A DNA stretch of 49,498 nucleotides from Actinomadura darangshiensis (GTDB lineage Bacteria; Actinomycetota; Actinomycetes; Streptosporangiales; Streptosporangiaceae): positions 1-49,498 of the forward strand of contig NZ_SMKY01000034.1 of assembly GCF_004349235.1 (NCBI RefSeq). The letters run 5' to 3'. A program made the position numbers and the translations under genes. A model generated the notes under the pieces. It searched no databases, was not told the origin of the DNA, and saw only the letters and a list, made by a program, of their open reading frames with translations. Every line of letters begins with the position of its first letter. The first letter of the stretch is position 1. Positions 25,678-34,098 of the stretch are shown here, in pieces.

Positions 25678-26625
25678 ATGAGCCTCAAGCCCGGTGGACC
25701 GGGCGTGGCGCCACCGGAGGTGTTCGTCCACCCCGCGCTCTTCTACCACGGCGACGAGGAGTACCTCGCGGGCACCGTGCCGTTCGTCCGGGCGGGCCTC
25801 GACGCGGGCGAGCCCGTGGCCGTCGCGGTGCCCGGCGACCGCCTCGCCCTGCTGCGCGGCGCGCTCGGCGCCGCGGCCGGCGAGGTCGCCTGGCTGGACA
25901 TGTCGGAGGCCGGGCGCAACCCCGGCCGCATCATCCCCGGGGTGCTGCGCGAGTTCGCCGACCGGCACACCGGCGGGCGGGTCCGGATCATCGGCGAGCC
26001 GGTCTGGCCGGGCCGCTCGGCGGCCGAGTACCCGGCCTGCGCCCAGCACGAGGCGCTGATCAACCTGGCCTTCGAGGGGCGCGAGGTGACGATCCTGTGC
26101 CCCTACGACCTCGCCGGGCTCGACCCCTTCGTGATCGCCGACGCCCGCGTCACCCATCCGGTCGTGATCGACCGGCACGGCGCGCACCCGAGCGCCGACT
26201 ACGCGCCGCACAGCGTCATGCACGCCTACAACCGCCCGCTGCCCGAGCCGGCCGAGCCGGTCACGATGACCTTCGAGCTCGGCGACCTGCCCCTCGTCCG
26301 CGAGTTCGCCTGCCGCTGGGCGGCGCGGTTCGGGCTCGGCGGCGACGCGGTCGGCGACCTGGAGCTCGCCGTGAACGAACTGGCGGCCAACTCCTGCCTG
26401 CACGGCGGCGGCGCCGGCACCGTCCGGCTCTGGCCCGAGGACGGCCATGTCGCCTGCGAGGTCCGCGACGCCGGGACGATCACCGACCCGCTCGCCGGGC
26501 GGCGCCCGGCGGACATGAGCCCGTACGGCGGCCGCGGCATCCTCATGGTCAACCACCTGGCCGACCTGGTCCGCGTCCACACCGGTCCCGGCGGCACCGT
26601 CATCCGCGTCTACATGCGCACCTGA
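25678..26625 (+). CDS. MEDS-domain and HATPase_c_2 (RsbW-like) regulatory protein
   Basis: A 315-residue protein with two domains. Residues about 12-185 are a MEDS (methanogen/methylotroph DcmR sensory) domain: FVHPALFYHGDEEYLAGTVP at the start and ILCPYDLAGL near 140. Residues about 195-315 are an anti-sigma-type HATPase: DLELAVNELAANSCLHGGGAG is the N-box, EVRDAGTITDPL the G1-like loop and GGRGILMVNHLADLV the G2 region. No HisKA phospho-acceptor is present, so this looks like an anti-sigma/anti-sigma-antagonist switch kinase, a very common actinomycete type. It converges on the APH-like kinase only 3 bases away. Confidence 0.87.
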   Translation: MSLKPGGPGVAPPEVFVHPALFYHGDEEYLAGTVPFVRAGLDAGEPVAVAVPGDRLALLRGALGAAAGEVAWLDMSEAGRNPGRIIPGVLREFADRHTGGRVRIIGEPVWPGRSAAEYPACAQHEALINLAFEGREVTILCPYDLAGLDPFVIADARVTHPVVIDRHGAHPSADYAPHSVMHAYNRPLPEPAEPVTMTFELGDLPLVREFACRWAARFGLGGDAVGDLELAVNELAANSCLHGGGAGTVRLWPEDGHVACEVRDAGTITDPLAGRRPADMSPYGGRGILMVNHLADLVRVHTGPGGTVIRVYMRT

Positions 26626-26628
26626 GCG

Positions 26629-27549
26629 TCACTCCCCGACGGCGCGGCGGAGCCCGGCCAGGGACTCCGCCAGCAGCGCCTTCCGCCCGGTGGACGCGGC
26701 GTACTCGGCCAGCGTCGCGCTGAGGTTCAGCGCCAGCGTCCGCGCGGCGGCCTCCCGCTCCGGCGGCACCGGCCCGTACGCCGCGAGGAACGCCTCCCGC
26801 GCCGCGCCCGTGAAGCCGGCGTAGGCGAGCGACAGGTCGACGGCCGGGTCGGCGACGCACACGTCGCCCCAGTCGATCACCCCTGCGGCACGGCCGTCCG
26901 GGGCGAGCAGCAGATGCCGGACGTGCAGGTCCCCGTGGACGATCACCGGGTCGCCGCCCGGCGCCGTCCGGCCGAGCGCCTCCGTCAGGTACGCCGTCAC
27001 CGCCTCGTCCCGCTTCCACACCCCGAGGGCCGTGAGCGCGTCGAGGCGGCCGAACGTCCGGCCGGCCCGGATCGCCGGGTCGGCGCGGTCCATCGGGTCC
27101 AAGGGCAGCCCTCCCCCCGCGTCGCGTGCGAGCACAGGGTCGTGCAGCGCCCGCAGGAAGGCGCCGGTCGCGGCGGCGAGGGCGGCCCGTTCCCCGTCCG
27201 GTGGCCGGACGTCGGCGAGTTCCCGGCCCCGGATCGTCCGCGCACCCCAGAACGGCCAGGGGAAGTCGTCCGACGGCTCCCCCGCGAACCGCGGCACGGG
27301 CACCGGCAGCGGCAGCCGCGGCGCCAGGACGGGCAGCACGGCGATCTCGCGCTCCACCCCCGGAACCGCGATCCGGCGGCGCGGGAACCGGAACACCCAT
27401 TCCCCGCCGACGAGGAAGACCGTGTTGTCCCAGCCGGTGGCGAGCCGCTCCACCGGCGCGCCGCGCAGCTCATGGAACCGTTGTGCGATCAGCGTGCTCG
27501 CCAGCTCGGCGGTCACCTCGTGCTCGGGAGCCCATTCCGGAGTCGTCAC
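26629..27549 (-). CDS. APH-family (aminoglycoside phosphotransferase-like) small-molecule kinase
   Basis: A 306-residue protein-kinase-like-fold enzyme. WVFRFPRRRIAVPGVERE holds the ATP-binding region, VIVHGDLHVRHLLL the catalytic loop and GVIDWGDVCVADPAVDLS the metal-binding Asp. The canonical HxDxxxxN Asn is His here (HGDLHVRH), a variant that also occurs in a common APH subfamily. Substrate unknown; antibiotic resistance should not be assumed. A TAGCGT hexamer lies eight bases before the GTG start. The start overlaps the 3' end of the upstream EamA gene by 80 bases; the residues after this GTG look family-like, so I keep it. Confidence 0.85.
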   Translation of the reverse strand: MTTPEWAPEHEVTAELASTLIAQRFHELRGAPVERLATGWDNTVFLVGGEWVFRFPRRRIAVPGVEREIAVLPVLAPRLPLPVPVPRFAGEPSDDFPWPFWGARTIRGRELADVRPPDGERAALAAATGAFLRALHDPVLARDAGGGLPLDPMDRADPAIRAGRTFGRLDALTALGVWKRDEAVTAYLTEALGRTAPGGDPVIVHGDLHVRHLLLAPDGRAAGVIDWGDVCVADPAVDLSLAYAGFTGAAREAFLAAYGPVPPEREAAARTLALNLSATLAEYAASTGRKALLAESLAGLRRAVGE

Positions 27550-28423
27550 GCCGGTGAACGCTACCCCGGCCGGTCAGCCAGGCGGCGGCGATGACGAGGC
27601 CGCAGCCCGCGAGCTGCGCCGGGCCGGGCCGCTCGCCGAGCAGCGCCGCGCCGAAGACGACCGCGAGGACCGGCTGGAGCAGCAGCAGGGTCCCGGCGGC
27701 GTCGGCGCGCAGCCGGGGGAGCGCGGCGCCGATGAGCATCCAGCCGCACACCTGGCCCGTCATCGCCAGGGCGGCGAGCCAGCCGAGGGCGGGCCAGCCG
27801 GGGGTGAAGTCGACGCCCTGCCAGGGAACGCCGACCGCGACGGAGGCGGCCCCCGCGCCCAGTGTCGACAGCAGGACCGGCTGGGCCCGGTGCTCCTGCC
27901 CCCGCCCGGCGACGCGGGTCAGGAAGAGGTAGCCGCCGTAGGCCACCCCGGCGCCGGCGCCGAACAGCATCCCGAGGACGGGGTCGGGGCCGCCGCCGTG
28001 CCCGGCGAGGCCGCCGGCGAGCGCAACGCCGCCCAGCATCACCGGCACCGCCGGGACGAAGGCCCGCGACGGCCGCTCGCGCAAGACCGCGAACGCCAGC
28101 AGCGGCACCACCACGACCTGCACGTTCACCAGGACGGTCCCGATCCCGGCGCCGACCCGGTCGATGGACGCGCCCCACAGCACGAGGTCGACGCCGAGCA
28201 GCAGCCCCGCGGCGACGTCGACGCCGGCGCGGCGGCGCGGGCCCGCCCGGTGCCGCTCCCAGCGGGCCAGCGGCACCAGCACCGGCAGCGCGAGCGCGCA
28301 GCGGAAGAACGCGGCCGTCCCGGCGGAGACGCCGGAGAGCCGGAACAGGATCGCCGACACGGAGATGAACGCGGCGCCGGCGATCACGAGCAGCCGCGGG
28401 TCGATTCTTCGCACGCCCACCAC
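27470..28423 (-). CDS. EamA/DMT-family transporter
   Basis: A 317-residue integral membrane protein with about ten hydrophobic helices in two EamA repeats, the standard drug/metabolite transporter arrangement. RCALALPVLVPLAR and GVDLVLWGASIDRVGAG belong to the first repeat; LLLLQPVLAVVFGAALLGERPG is the classic end of the second. The last ~35 residues are charged and run into the next gene's reading frame, so the functional protein probably ends near TGRGS. It is divergent from the LysR regulator across 66 bases, and regulator-exporter pairs of this kind usually have the regulator controlling the exporter. Confidence 0.87.
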   Translation of the reverse strand: MVGVRRIDPRLLVIAGAAFISVSAILFRLSGVSAGTAAFFRCALALPVLVPLARWERHRAGPRRRAGVDVAAGLLLGVDLVLWGASIDRVGAGIGTVLVNVQVVVVPLLAFAVLRERPSRAFVPAVPVMLGGVALAGGLAGHGGGPDPVLGMLFGAGAGVAYGGYLFLTRVAGRGQEHRAQPVLLSTLGAGAASVAVGVPWQGVDFTPGWPALGWLAALAMTGQVCGWMLIGAALPRLRADAAGTLLLLQPVLAVVFGAALLGERPGPAQLAGCGLVIAAAWLTGRGSVHRRDDSGMGSRARGDRRAGEHADRTTVP

Positions 28424-28473
28424 GCTGCCGGTTCCCGATCACTTAGCACAAGCGAATGTTCTTAAGCGGAAGT

Positions 28474-28490
28474 CGGTAGGATCGCTACCG
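28474..28490. promoter_or_regulatory. Inverted repeat overlapping the -10 of the LysR gene
   Basis: CGGTAG and CTACCG flank GATCG. The -10-like TAGGAT (28477-28482) lies inside it, exactly seven bases before the GTG at 28490. A LysR-type protein bound here could repress its own leaderless transcript. The 66-bp gap also holds the A/T-rich CTTAAG region upstream. Confidence 0.5.
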
Positions 28491-29458
28491 TGACCATGAA
28501 TCTGGACCGGCTGCGCGCCCTGCACGCGGTGTCCGCGCACGGCTCGATCGCCGCCGCCGCCGAGGCCATGCACGTGACGCCGTCGGGCGTGTCGCAGCAG
28601 CTCGCCAAGCTCGAACGGGAGGCCGGCCACACCCTGCTCGAACCCCGGGGCCGGGGCGTCCGCCTCACCCGGGCCGGGCACGTCCTAGCCGGGCACGCGG
28701 AGCGGGTGCTGGCCCAGCTTGCGGCGGCCGCCGCCGAACTCGACGGGCTGCGCGCGGACGCGGCCGGCCCCGTCCGGATCGGCGCGATCATCACGGCGGC
28801 GCGCACCGTCCTGCCGCGCGCGCTCACCGTCCTGCGCGAGCGCCATCCGGACCTGTCACCGACCCTGCGCGAGGGCGAGGCGGCGAACATCCTGCCGTCC
28901 CTGGAGCGGGGCGACATCGACGTCGCCGTGGTGGAGAGCTGGGACACCGCGCCGACGCCCATGCCCGCCGCCGTGTCGCACCTCCCCCTGTCCCGCGACG
29001 CCGTCGACCTGGCGCTGCCCTCCCGGCACCCGCTCGCCCGGCGCCGCGCGGTCGGCCTGGACGAGCTGTCCGGGCTGCGCTGGGCGGCGTGGACGGCGGG
29101 CACCGCCTGCGAGCGGCAGACCGTCCAGACGCTCCGCGACCGCAACGTGGAGCCGGACATCGTCTGCCACGTCGCCGACTACCGCACGCAGCTGGCGTTC
29201 GTCGCGGCCGGCCTCGCCGCGGCCTTCGTGCCCCGGCTGGGCCGCGACCCCGTGCCGGCCGGCGTCCGGATCCTCGCGACCCGTCCGGTGATCCACCAGA
29301 GCGTGCACGTCGTGTGGCGCACCGGCCGCGCGGGGCCGGCCGTGGAGGCGTGCGTGGAGGCACTGCGCGCCGCGGCCGGCCCGCCGCCCGGCGAGGAGCG
29401 CGCGCCGCTGCCGGTCACGGCCGGGCACGGCGCCACCGGATCCGGCCGCGGGGCTTGA
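28490..29458 (+). CDS. LysR-family transcriptional regulator
   Basis: A 322-residue LysR protein. The N-terminal winged helix is LRALHAVSAHGSIAAAAEAM followed by VTPSGVSQQLAKLERE; residues from about 95 form the periplasmic-binding-like effector domain (GPVRIGAIITAARTV, DIDVAVVESWD). Target inference: the divergent EamA transporter. The GTG at 28490 is favoured over the ATG at 28496 by the TAGGAT seven bases upstream. The final 44 bases overlap the convergent DUF2269-like gene, so the Gly/Pro-rich tail is probably not conserved. Confidence 0.9.
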   Translation: MTMNLDRLRALHAVSAHGSIAAAAEAMHVTPSGVSQQLAKLEREAGHTLLEPRGRGVRLTRAGHVLAGHAERVLAQLAAAAAELDGLRADAAGPVRIGAIITAARTVLPRALTVLRERHPDLSPTLREGEAANILPSLERGDIDVAVVESWDTAPTPMPAAVSHLPLSRDAVDLALPSRHPLARRRAVGLDELSGLRWAAWTAGTACERQTVQTLRDRNVEPDIVCHVADYRTQLAFVAAGLAAAFVPRLGRDPVPAGVRILATRPVIHQSVHVVWRTGRAGPAVEACVEALRAAAGPPPGEERAPLPVTAGHGATGSGRGA

Positions 29459-29951
29459 ACACCGACAGGGTCGCGGCGGTGAGCAGCATGGCGAGCTGGC
29501 ACGAGACGACCGCGACCTGCCACCACTGGTCGCGCGCGGACGGGTCGGCCCCGCCCGCACTGGCGTCCGCCATGGCGTCGGGCGTGAACAGCAGCATCCC
29601 GGCGAGGATCACCGCGATGTTCAGCAGCAGCTTGGCGAACACCCAGTAGTGCCGCGCCAGGCCCCACGGGCTTCCGGTGGCGAGCGCGACGCCGGAGGCG
29701 AGCGAGGTGAGGCTCAGCGGTATCCCGCCCCCGAAGATCAGCACGTTCATCAGCCGGTAGGCGGCGTGGGCGAGCGCTCCGTCGCCGGTCAGCGTCGCGG
29801 TGAGGTTGAGGAGCACCAGGCCCCACACCTCCCCCAGCAGCGCGACGGACGCGACCACGTGCACCACCGTGATCGTCTTGCGGACGGGCGGGCTCGGCCG
29901 CCACCACTGCCCCGCGGCCACCGGCCGCGCCTGAACGGTCGACATTCCCAT
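29415..29951 (-). CDS. DUF2269-like integral membrane protein
   Basis: A 178-residue membrane protein with four hydrophobic helices (roughly 28-50, 64-88, 104-122 and 145-163). RKTITVVHVVASVALLGEVWG opens the first helix, and the pattern of short loops with His33, which resembles a heme- or quinone-type membrane domain, fits DUF2269-like proteins. Function unknown. Two start ATGs are possible, 29951 and 29945. Downstream of the start the next 254 bases (29952-30205) show no gene that I can support. Confidence 0.75.
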   Translation of the reverse strand: MGMSTVQARPVAAGQWWRPSPPVRKTITVVHVVASVALLGEVWGLVLLNLTATLTGDGALAHAAYRLMNVLIFGGGIPLSLTSLASGVALATGSPWGLARHYWVFAKLLLNIAVILAGMLLFTPDAMADASAGGADPSARDQWWQVAVVSCQLAMLLTAATLSVFKPRGRIRWRRARP

Positions 29952-30205
29952 GCTCCCGGCCTCCTCGGCGACACCCCAGAGCGTGCCGGGACGGCACCGG
30001 GGGCGTCGTCGGACGCCCGGAGGCTTCCCGGCTGCTTCCGGCGGAGCATCCCGGGCCCCGCCGCGTGCGCCTCCCGTGGTACGCGGCCCGCGGCAGGCGG
30101 CCCGTGGTGGGCGGCACGCCGAGACTTGACCTGGCGATCACGTGTAGCGGACGGACCGCGGGAATGATCCCCTCCGCCCGATCTCCCGATCGTCTATGGG
30201 GAACG
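29952..30205. other. Intergenic stretch with no recognisable gene
   Basis: This GC-rich gap separates divergent membrane-protein genes. I see no ORF with family-like sequence, no tRNA and no strong palindrome. It presumably holds promoters for both neighbours. Confidence 0.5.
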
Positions 30206-30646
30206 ATGCGTCTCTTTGCTCGCGCTCACCAGATGCCCGCCCGGCTGGCCGTCGGGGCGTTCGTCCTGAACTCGGGGCTGTCCAAGCTCAAGGGCCTCGA
30301 CGAGATGGCCGAACCGACCCACGGCATGGCCAAGGCCGCCTACCCGTTCCTGAAGTCGCAGGATCCGCGGGACTTCACCCGCATGCTCGCCCGCGCCGAG
30401 GTCGCGCTCGGCGCCGCGCTGATGGTGCCGATGGTGCCGTCGCTGCTCGCGGGCGCGGCGCTCACCGCGTTCTCCGGCGGGCTGACGGGCCTGTACCTGC
30501 GCCTGCCCGGCATGCGGGAGGAGGGCGGGCTGCGGCCGACCTCGCAGGGCGTCCCGCTCGCCAAGGACGTCTGGCTGGTGGGGATCGGCGCCTCCCTCGT
30601 CCTGGAGGAGCTGTCCCGGCCGCGGCGGGACCGCGCCTGCGCGTGA
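30206..30646 (+). CDS. DoxX-like small membrane protein
   Basis: A 146-residue membrane protein. MRLFARAHQMPARLAVGAFVLNSGLSK is split across the first helix; GAAYPFLK-like polar loops and three more hydrophobic helices follow, matching the four-helix DoxX/YqjF-type organisation often found in actinomycete oxidative-stress loci. The ATG at 30206 is chosen because the hydrophobic helix begins shortly after it; an upstream in-frame ATG at 30164 adds only polar residues. No ribosome-binding site is clear. Function unknown. Confidence 0.65.
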   Translation: MRLFARAHQMPARLAVGAFVLNSGLSKLKGLDEMAEPTHGMAKAAYPFLKSQDPRDFTRMLARAEVALGAALMVPMVPSLLAGAALTAFSGGLTGLYLRLPGMREEGGLRPTSQGVPLAKDVWLVGIGASLVLEELSRPRRDRACA

Positions 30647-30711
30647 GACCGGTCCTTGACGCGGAGCCGCGCGCCCGGTGAGGATCGGCGCGTCCCCGAG
30701 GAGGCCGCGCC

Positions 30712-31353
30712 ATGACGTCCCAGCCCCGTCCGGCCCATGCCGTCCGCACCGCGGCGGACGCCGACGCCGAGGCCATCGCGGCGGTGCTCGGGCGCGCCTT
30801 CGACGACGACCCGGTGTGGCGCTGGCTGCTGCCGGACGACGCCTCCCGCGTGCGGCGGATGACGGGCCTGTTCGGCATCCTGCTCCGGCGGGTGCATCTC
30901 CGGCACGCCGCGACCGAGGCGGCCGGGCGCGGCGGCGGGGCCGCGACGGAGGCGGCGGCGCTGTGGGACCCTCCCGGCCACTGGCGCGTTCCCGCGCGCC
31001 TGCAGGCGACCCAGGCGCTGCCGCTGCTGCGGATCACCGGCACGCGGACGCCCGCCGTACTGCGCACGCTCGGCGAGATCGAGAAGCACCATCCGCCGGA
31101 GCCGCACTGGTACCTGGCGGTGCTCGGCACCGATCCCCCGGCCCAGGGCAACGGCCTGGGCGGCGCGCTGCTGCGCTCGCGGCTCGGCCGCTGCGACGAC
31201 GCGGGCCTCCCCGCCTACCTTGAGTCGTCCAAGGAGCGGAACGTCCCGTACTACGAGCGGTTCGGGTTCCGGGTGACGCGGGAGCTGGCGCTTCCCGGGA
31301 AGGGCTGCCCGCCGGTCTGGCTGATGTGGCGAGAGCCCGGCCAGGGACGCTGA
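30712..31353 (+). CDS. GNAT-family N-acetyltransferase
   Basis: A 213-residue GNAT protein. VRTAADADAEAIAAVLGRAFDDDPVWRW (split) is a typical actinomycete N-terminus, and HWYLAVLGTDPPAQGNGLGGALL carries the acetyl-CoA binding loop Q-x-x-G-x-G. PAYLESSKERNVPYYERFGF is the conserved C-terminal motif of this subgroup (toxin-antitoxin-independent, often annotated as acetyltransferase of unknown substrate). GAGGAGG upstream supports the ATG. The next 316 bases are non-coding as far as I can tell. Confidence 0.9.
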   Translation: MTSQPRPAHAVRTAADADAEAIAAVLGRAFDDDPVWRWLLPDDASRVRRMTGLFGILLRRVHLRHAATEAAGRGGGAATEAAALWDPPGHWRVPARLQATQALPLLRITGTRTPAVLRTLGEIEKHHPPEPHWYLAVLGTDPPAQGNGLGGALLRSRLGRCDDAGLPAYLESSKERNVPYYERFGFRVTRELALPGKGCPPVWLMWREPGQGR

Positions 31354-31669
31354 AGGCGGTTTCAACAGGTGTTCGGGCCCACCGGTTAAGTCCCTGTCAT
31401 GGCCGGAAACGGCCACCCGTCCCACGGGCCCGCGGGACGGGGCGCGTGCACCGCGACCACCCGTTCCCGTGCTGCGTTCCTGATGCCCGCCGCCCGCGGC
31501 AGCGGGACCGGGCGGGCGCCGCCAAACGCGGATGGCCCGATGCGGCCAGGCGGGGCGGGGGTCCGGGCGGGCCGTGGACGCACCGTTATCCCTTGCCGAC
31601 CGTGGCCGCCTACCGTCGGAAGTGAGCCATTGCACCGCTCCCTCTGGTGAAGGCGATAGGTGACCGACC
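31354..31669. other. Intergenic stretch between GNAT and methyltransferase genes
   Basis: No family-like ORF is visible. A plus-strand 83-codon frame at 31399-31650 has a -10-like TTAAGT nine bases before its ATG, but its protein is a low-complexity Gly/Pro/Arg mix with no recognisable motif, so I do not call it a gene. Confidence 0.45.
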
Positions 31670-32446
31670 ATGGCCATGCCCGGCACGAGGGCGCCGGAGG
31701 CCCCGCTCGCCCTGCACAGGCCGGGGCCGGCGCGCGTCCACGACTACCTTCTGGGCGGCAAGGACAACTACGCGGCCGACCGCGACCTCGCGCAGCGGAT
31801 CCTGCGCGTCCTCCCGCAGGCGGCCGACGGCGCCCGCACCGCCCGCGGCTTCCTCGCCGGCGCCGTCCGGCTGCTCGCCCGGCGCGGCGTCCGGCAGTTC
31901 ATCGACCTCGGCTGCGGGCTGCCGAGGGCCGACAACCTGCACCAGATGGCGGCCCGGCACACCGGCGGCACCCGCGTCGTCTACGTCGACCACGACCCGC
32001 TGGTCATCGCGCACGCCCGCGCGCTGCTCATCGACGGGGGCAACATCGCGGCGCTGCAGGCCGACCTCCGCGCCCCGGACGCGATCCTGGGCAGCGCCGA
32101 GGTGCGCCGCCTGATCGACCCGGCCGAGCCGGTGGCGCTGGTGTTCTCCTCCGTCCTGCACTTCCTGCCCGGCGCGGGCGACCTCGTCGCCGGCCTCGCG
32201 GGGACGGCCCCGCCGGGCAGCGCCCTCGTCGTCTCGCACCTCACCGCGGACTTCGCGCCCGCCGCGGTCGCCGAGGCCGCGCGCCTCTACCGGGAGGCGA
32301 GCACCGTGCCGGTCCATCCGCGGGACGGCGCCGAGATCGCACGGCTGCTCGGCCCGTTCCGCCCGCTGCCGCCGGGCGTGACGCCGCTCGGCGCCGGCGG
32401 CGCGGCCGGCGATCCGATCGTGTACGGGGTCGTGGGAGTCCGCTGA
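31670..32446 (+). CDS. SAM-dependent methyltransferase (DUF574 family)
   Basis: A 258-residue member of the S-adenosyl methyltransferase family specific to actinomycetes. The N-terminus RPGPARVHDYLLGGKDNYAADR is its clearest signature; QFIDLGCGLPRADNLHQMA is the SAM-binding loop, VVYVDHDPLVIAHARALL the ribose-binding acid and VALVFSSVLHFL the next strand. Length is normal. The biological substrate of this family is unknown, although many copies occur per genome. TAGGTG lies seven bases before the ATG, suggesting a leaderless mRNA. Confidence 0.93.
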   Translation: MAMPGTRAPEAPLALHRPGPARVHDYLLGGKDNYAADRDLAQRILRVLPQAADGARTARGFLAGAVRLLARRGVRQFIDLGCGLPRADNLHQMAARHTGGTRVVYVDHDPLVIAHARALLIDGGNIAALQADLRAPDAILGSAEVRRLIDPAEPVALVFSSVLHFLPGAGDLVAGLAGTAPPGSALVVSHLTADFAPAAVAEAARLYREASTVPVHPRDGAEIARLLGPFRPLPPGVTPLGAGGAAGDPIVYGVVGVR

Positions 32447-32641
32447 CCCCGATCCGGGCATGTGGGCTTGATCACACCATCCCGGCCCGGCGGCCCCCTC
32501 CGGTTCGCCGCGCCGACCGGACGGCGGCCCTGCTCTCGCCGGTCATCGGGCGTTCCGGTACCGTCACGCTGAGTCAGCCGGACGGGCGTTTTCCAAGGGA
32601 AATCTCATTCAGTCGTTAGAAACGGTAACGGTTCGGCCCCT

Positions 32642-33952
32642 ATGGTGGCCGGAATGCCGACGAACACCCTGACGCCCCCGGACACGAAGACCGGCGCTCC
32701 CCCGGCGAGGGCGCCCCGGATGAGCTGGCTGGACGCCCTGCGCGGGCTGGCCGCCATGGTGGTGGTGTTCGAGCATTCCCTTGACGTCCTGCTCCCCGAG
32801 GTCCGCCGCACGGCCAGCCCGTGGTTCGACTTCGGCCGGTACGGGGTGTTCGTCTTCTTCCTCGTCAGCGGCTACGTGGTGCCGTTCTCGCTGGAGCGGC
32901 GCGGCAGCGTCCGGCAGTTCTGGGTCGGGCGGTTCTTCCGGCTGTACCCGGCGTGGCTCGTGTCCGCCGTGCTCGCGCTCGCGCTCGGTTTCGCCGGCCT
33001 GTCGTACGGGCTGCCGGGCGGCCTCACCGACCGGCCCTGGGCGTCCACCCTCGCCCATCTGACGATGCTGCAAGACCTGCTGGGCGTGCCGAACGTCGTC
33101 AACGTCTTCTGGACGCTGTCGTACGAGATGGTCTTCTACCTGCTCGTGACGGCGATGTTCGTAGCCGGCGTCCACCGGTCCAGCGCGCGGGTGGCGCTGG
33201 GGTTCGGCGTGGGCGCGGCGATCCTGGGCGTGGCGCTGCCGTCCGGGCTGCTGGCCTCCCGCTGGCCGGGCGGGACGATCCTCGCCGCCGCGCTGATCCT
33301 CGCCGCCGGCCTCGCCGCGATGGTGAGCCGGCAGCGCGCGGTGCGCCGGACGGGGGTCGCGGTCGTCGCGGTCCTCGCCCTGACCCTGCTCGTCCTCGAC
33401 AGCCGCATCGGCGCCATCGAGAGCCTGTGCATCATCGCCACCATGTTCGCCGGGACGGCGATCCGCGGCATCCAGGACGGCAGGCTCCGCCTGTGGCCCG
33501 CCGCCGCGATGGTCGCGGTCGTCGCGCTGCTGACGCTGGCGGCCGGCATGCGCACCCCGACCACGTGGGCCCTGCACGCCAACCCGAACCCGCTCGGCCG
33601 GGACTGGTCCATCGCCGTGGCCGCCGCGTGGCTGACGTTCCTGGGCGGCCTCGCGCTGCGGTACCGGCCCATGCCCCGGTTCCTCGTCTGGCTCGGCCTG
33701 GTCAGCTACTCGGTCTACCTGCTGCACCCGCTGGTCGTCCAGGCGATCTGGCACGCCGCCGGGCCGGACACCTGGCAGCTCCCGGTCGCGGTCCGGGCCG
33801 CGTGGGGGGCGGCGCTGCTCGCGGCCGTCCTCGTCGCGGCGGCCCTGGCGCACCGCTACGTCGAACGCCCGGCCCAGAACCTCGGACGCCGCCTGACGGC
33901 CCGCCGGAGGAGCGCCCCCGCGCCCGCCGCGCCCCAGCCCGCACGGTCCTGA
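32642..33952 (+). CDS. Membrane acyltransferase (acyltransferase family 3, OafA/YrhL-like)
   Basis: A 436-residue integral membrane O-acyltransferase. MSWLDALRGLAAMVVVFEHSL (split) has the active-site His of helix 1; FGRYGVFVFFLVSGYVVPFSLERR and the Arg-rich loop before FFRLYPAWL are the family's defining motifs. About ten hydrophobic helices follow, and SYSVYLLHPLVVQ near the C-terminus is the usual last conserved block. Such enzymes add acetyl or longer groups to sugars, wall polymers or antibiotics. Start is either ATG 32642 or ATG 32654. The stop codon lies within a 15-bp tandem repeat. Confidence 0.88.
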   Translation: MVAGMPTNTLTPPDTKTGAPPARAPRMSWLDALRGLAAMVVVFEHSLDVLLPEVRRTASPWFDFGRYGVFVFFLVSGYVVPFSLERRGSVRQFWVGRFFRLYPAWLVSAVLALALGFAGLSYGLPGGLTDRPWASTLAHLTMLQDLLGVPNVVNVFWTLSYEMVFYLLVTAMFVAGVHRSSARVALGFGVGAAILGVALPSGLLASRWPGGTILAAALILAAGLAAMVSRQRAVRRTGVAVVAVLALTLLVLDSRIGAIESLCIIATMFAGTAIRGIQDGRLRLWPAAAMVAVVALLTLAAGMRTPTTWALHANPNPLGRDWSIAVAAAWLTFLGGLALRYRPMPRFLVWLGLVSYSVYLLHPLVVQAIWHAAGPDTWQLPVAVRAAWGAALLAAVLVAAALAHRYVERPAQNLGRRLTARRRSAPAPAAPQPARS

Positions 33953-33987
33953 CCCGGACGGTCCTGACCCGGACGGTCCCGACCCGC
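33943..33987 (+). repeat. 15-bp tandem repeat (three units) spanning the acyltransferase stop codon
   Basis: Unit ACGGTCCTGACCCGG occurs twice exactly and once with two changes. The first unit contains the TGA of the acyltransferase gene. Gain or loss of units would not change the protein because the stop is in unit one. Confidence 0.85.
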
Positions 33988-34020
33988 ACGGCCGGCGCCG
34001 CGGTGCGCCGGGGGCGGGTG

Positions 34021-34049
34021 ATGACAGCGTTCACTTTCTTGCCTAGGGT
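34021..34049 (+). promoter_or_regulatory. Sigma-70-type promoter for the PucR-like regulator
   Basis: ATGACA (-35, 5/6 to TTGACA), a 17-base spacer and TAGGGT (-10, TANNNT). Transcription would start near 34056, 43 bases before the ATG at 34099. This is the best canonical promoter I find in the window. Confidence 0.7.
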
Positions 34050-34098
34050 GAGGCCGATTCGCCACAGAGCCCCCTAACCCCCGCAGATCGGACACCGG

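Noticed and set aside
26629..27549. Aminoglycoside-resistance gene
   Set aside because: The APH fold alone does not show resistance, and the HxDxxxxN Asn is His; I keep it as a general small-molecule kinase.
31399..31650. 83-codon plus-strand ORF in the gap after the GNAT gene
   Set aside because: There is a -10-like sequence near the start, but the protein is low-complexity with no motif and third-position bias fades toward the end.
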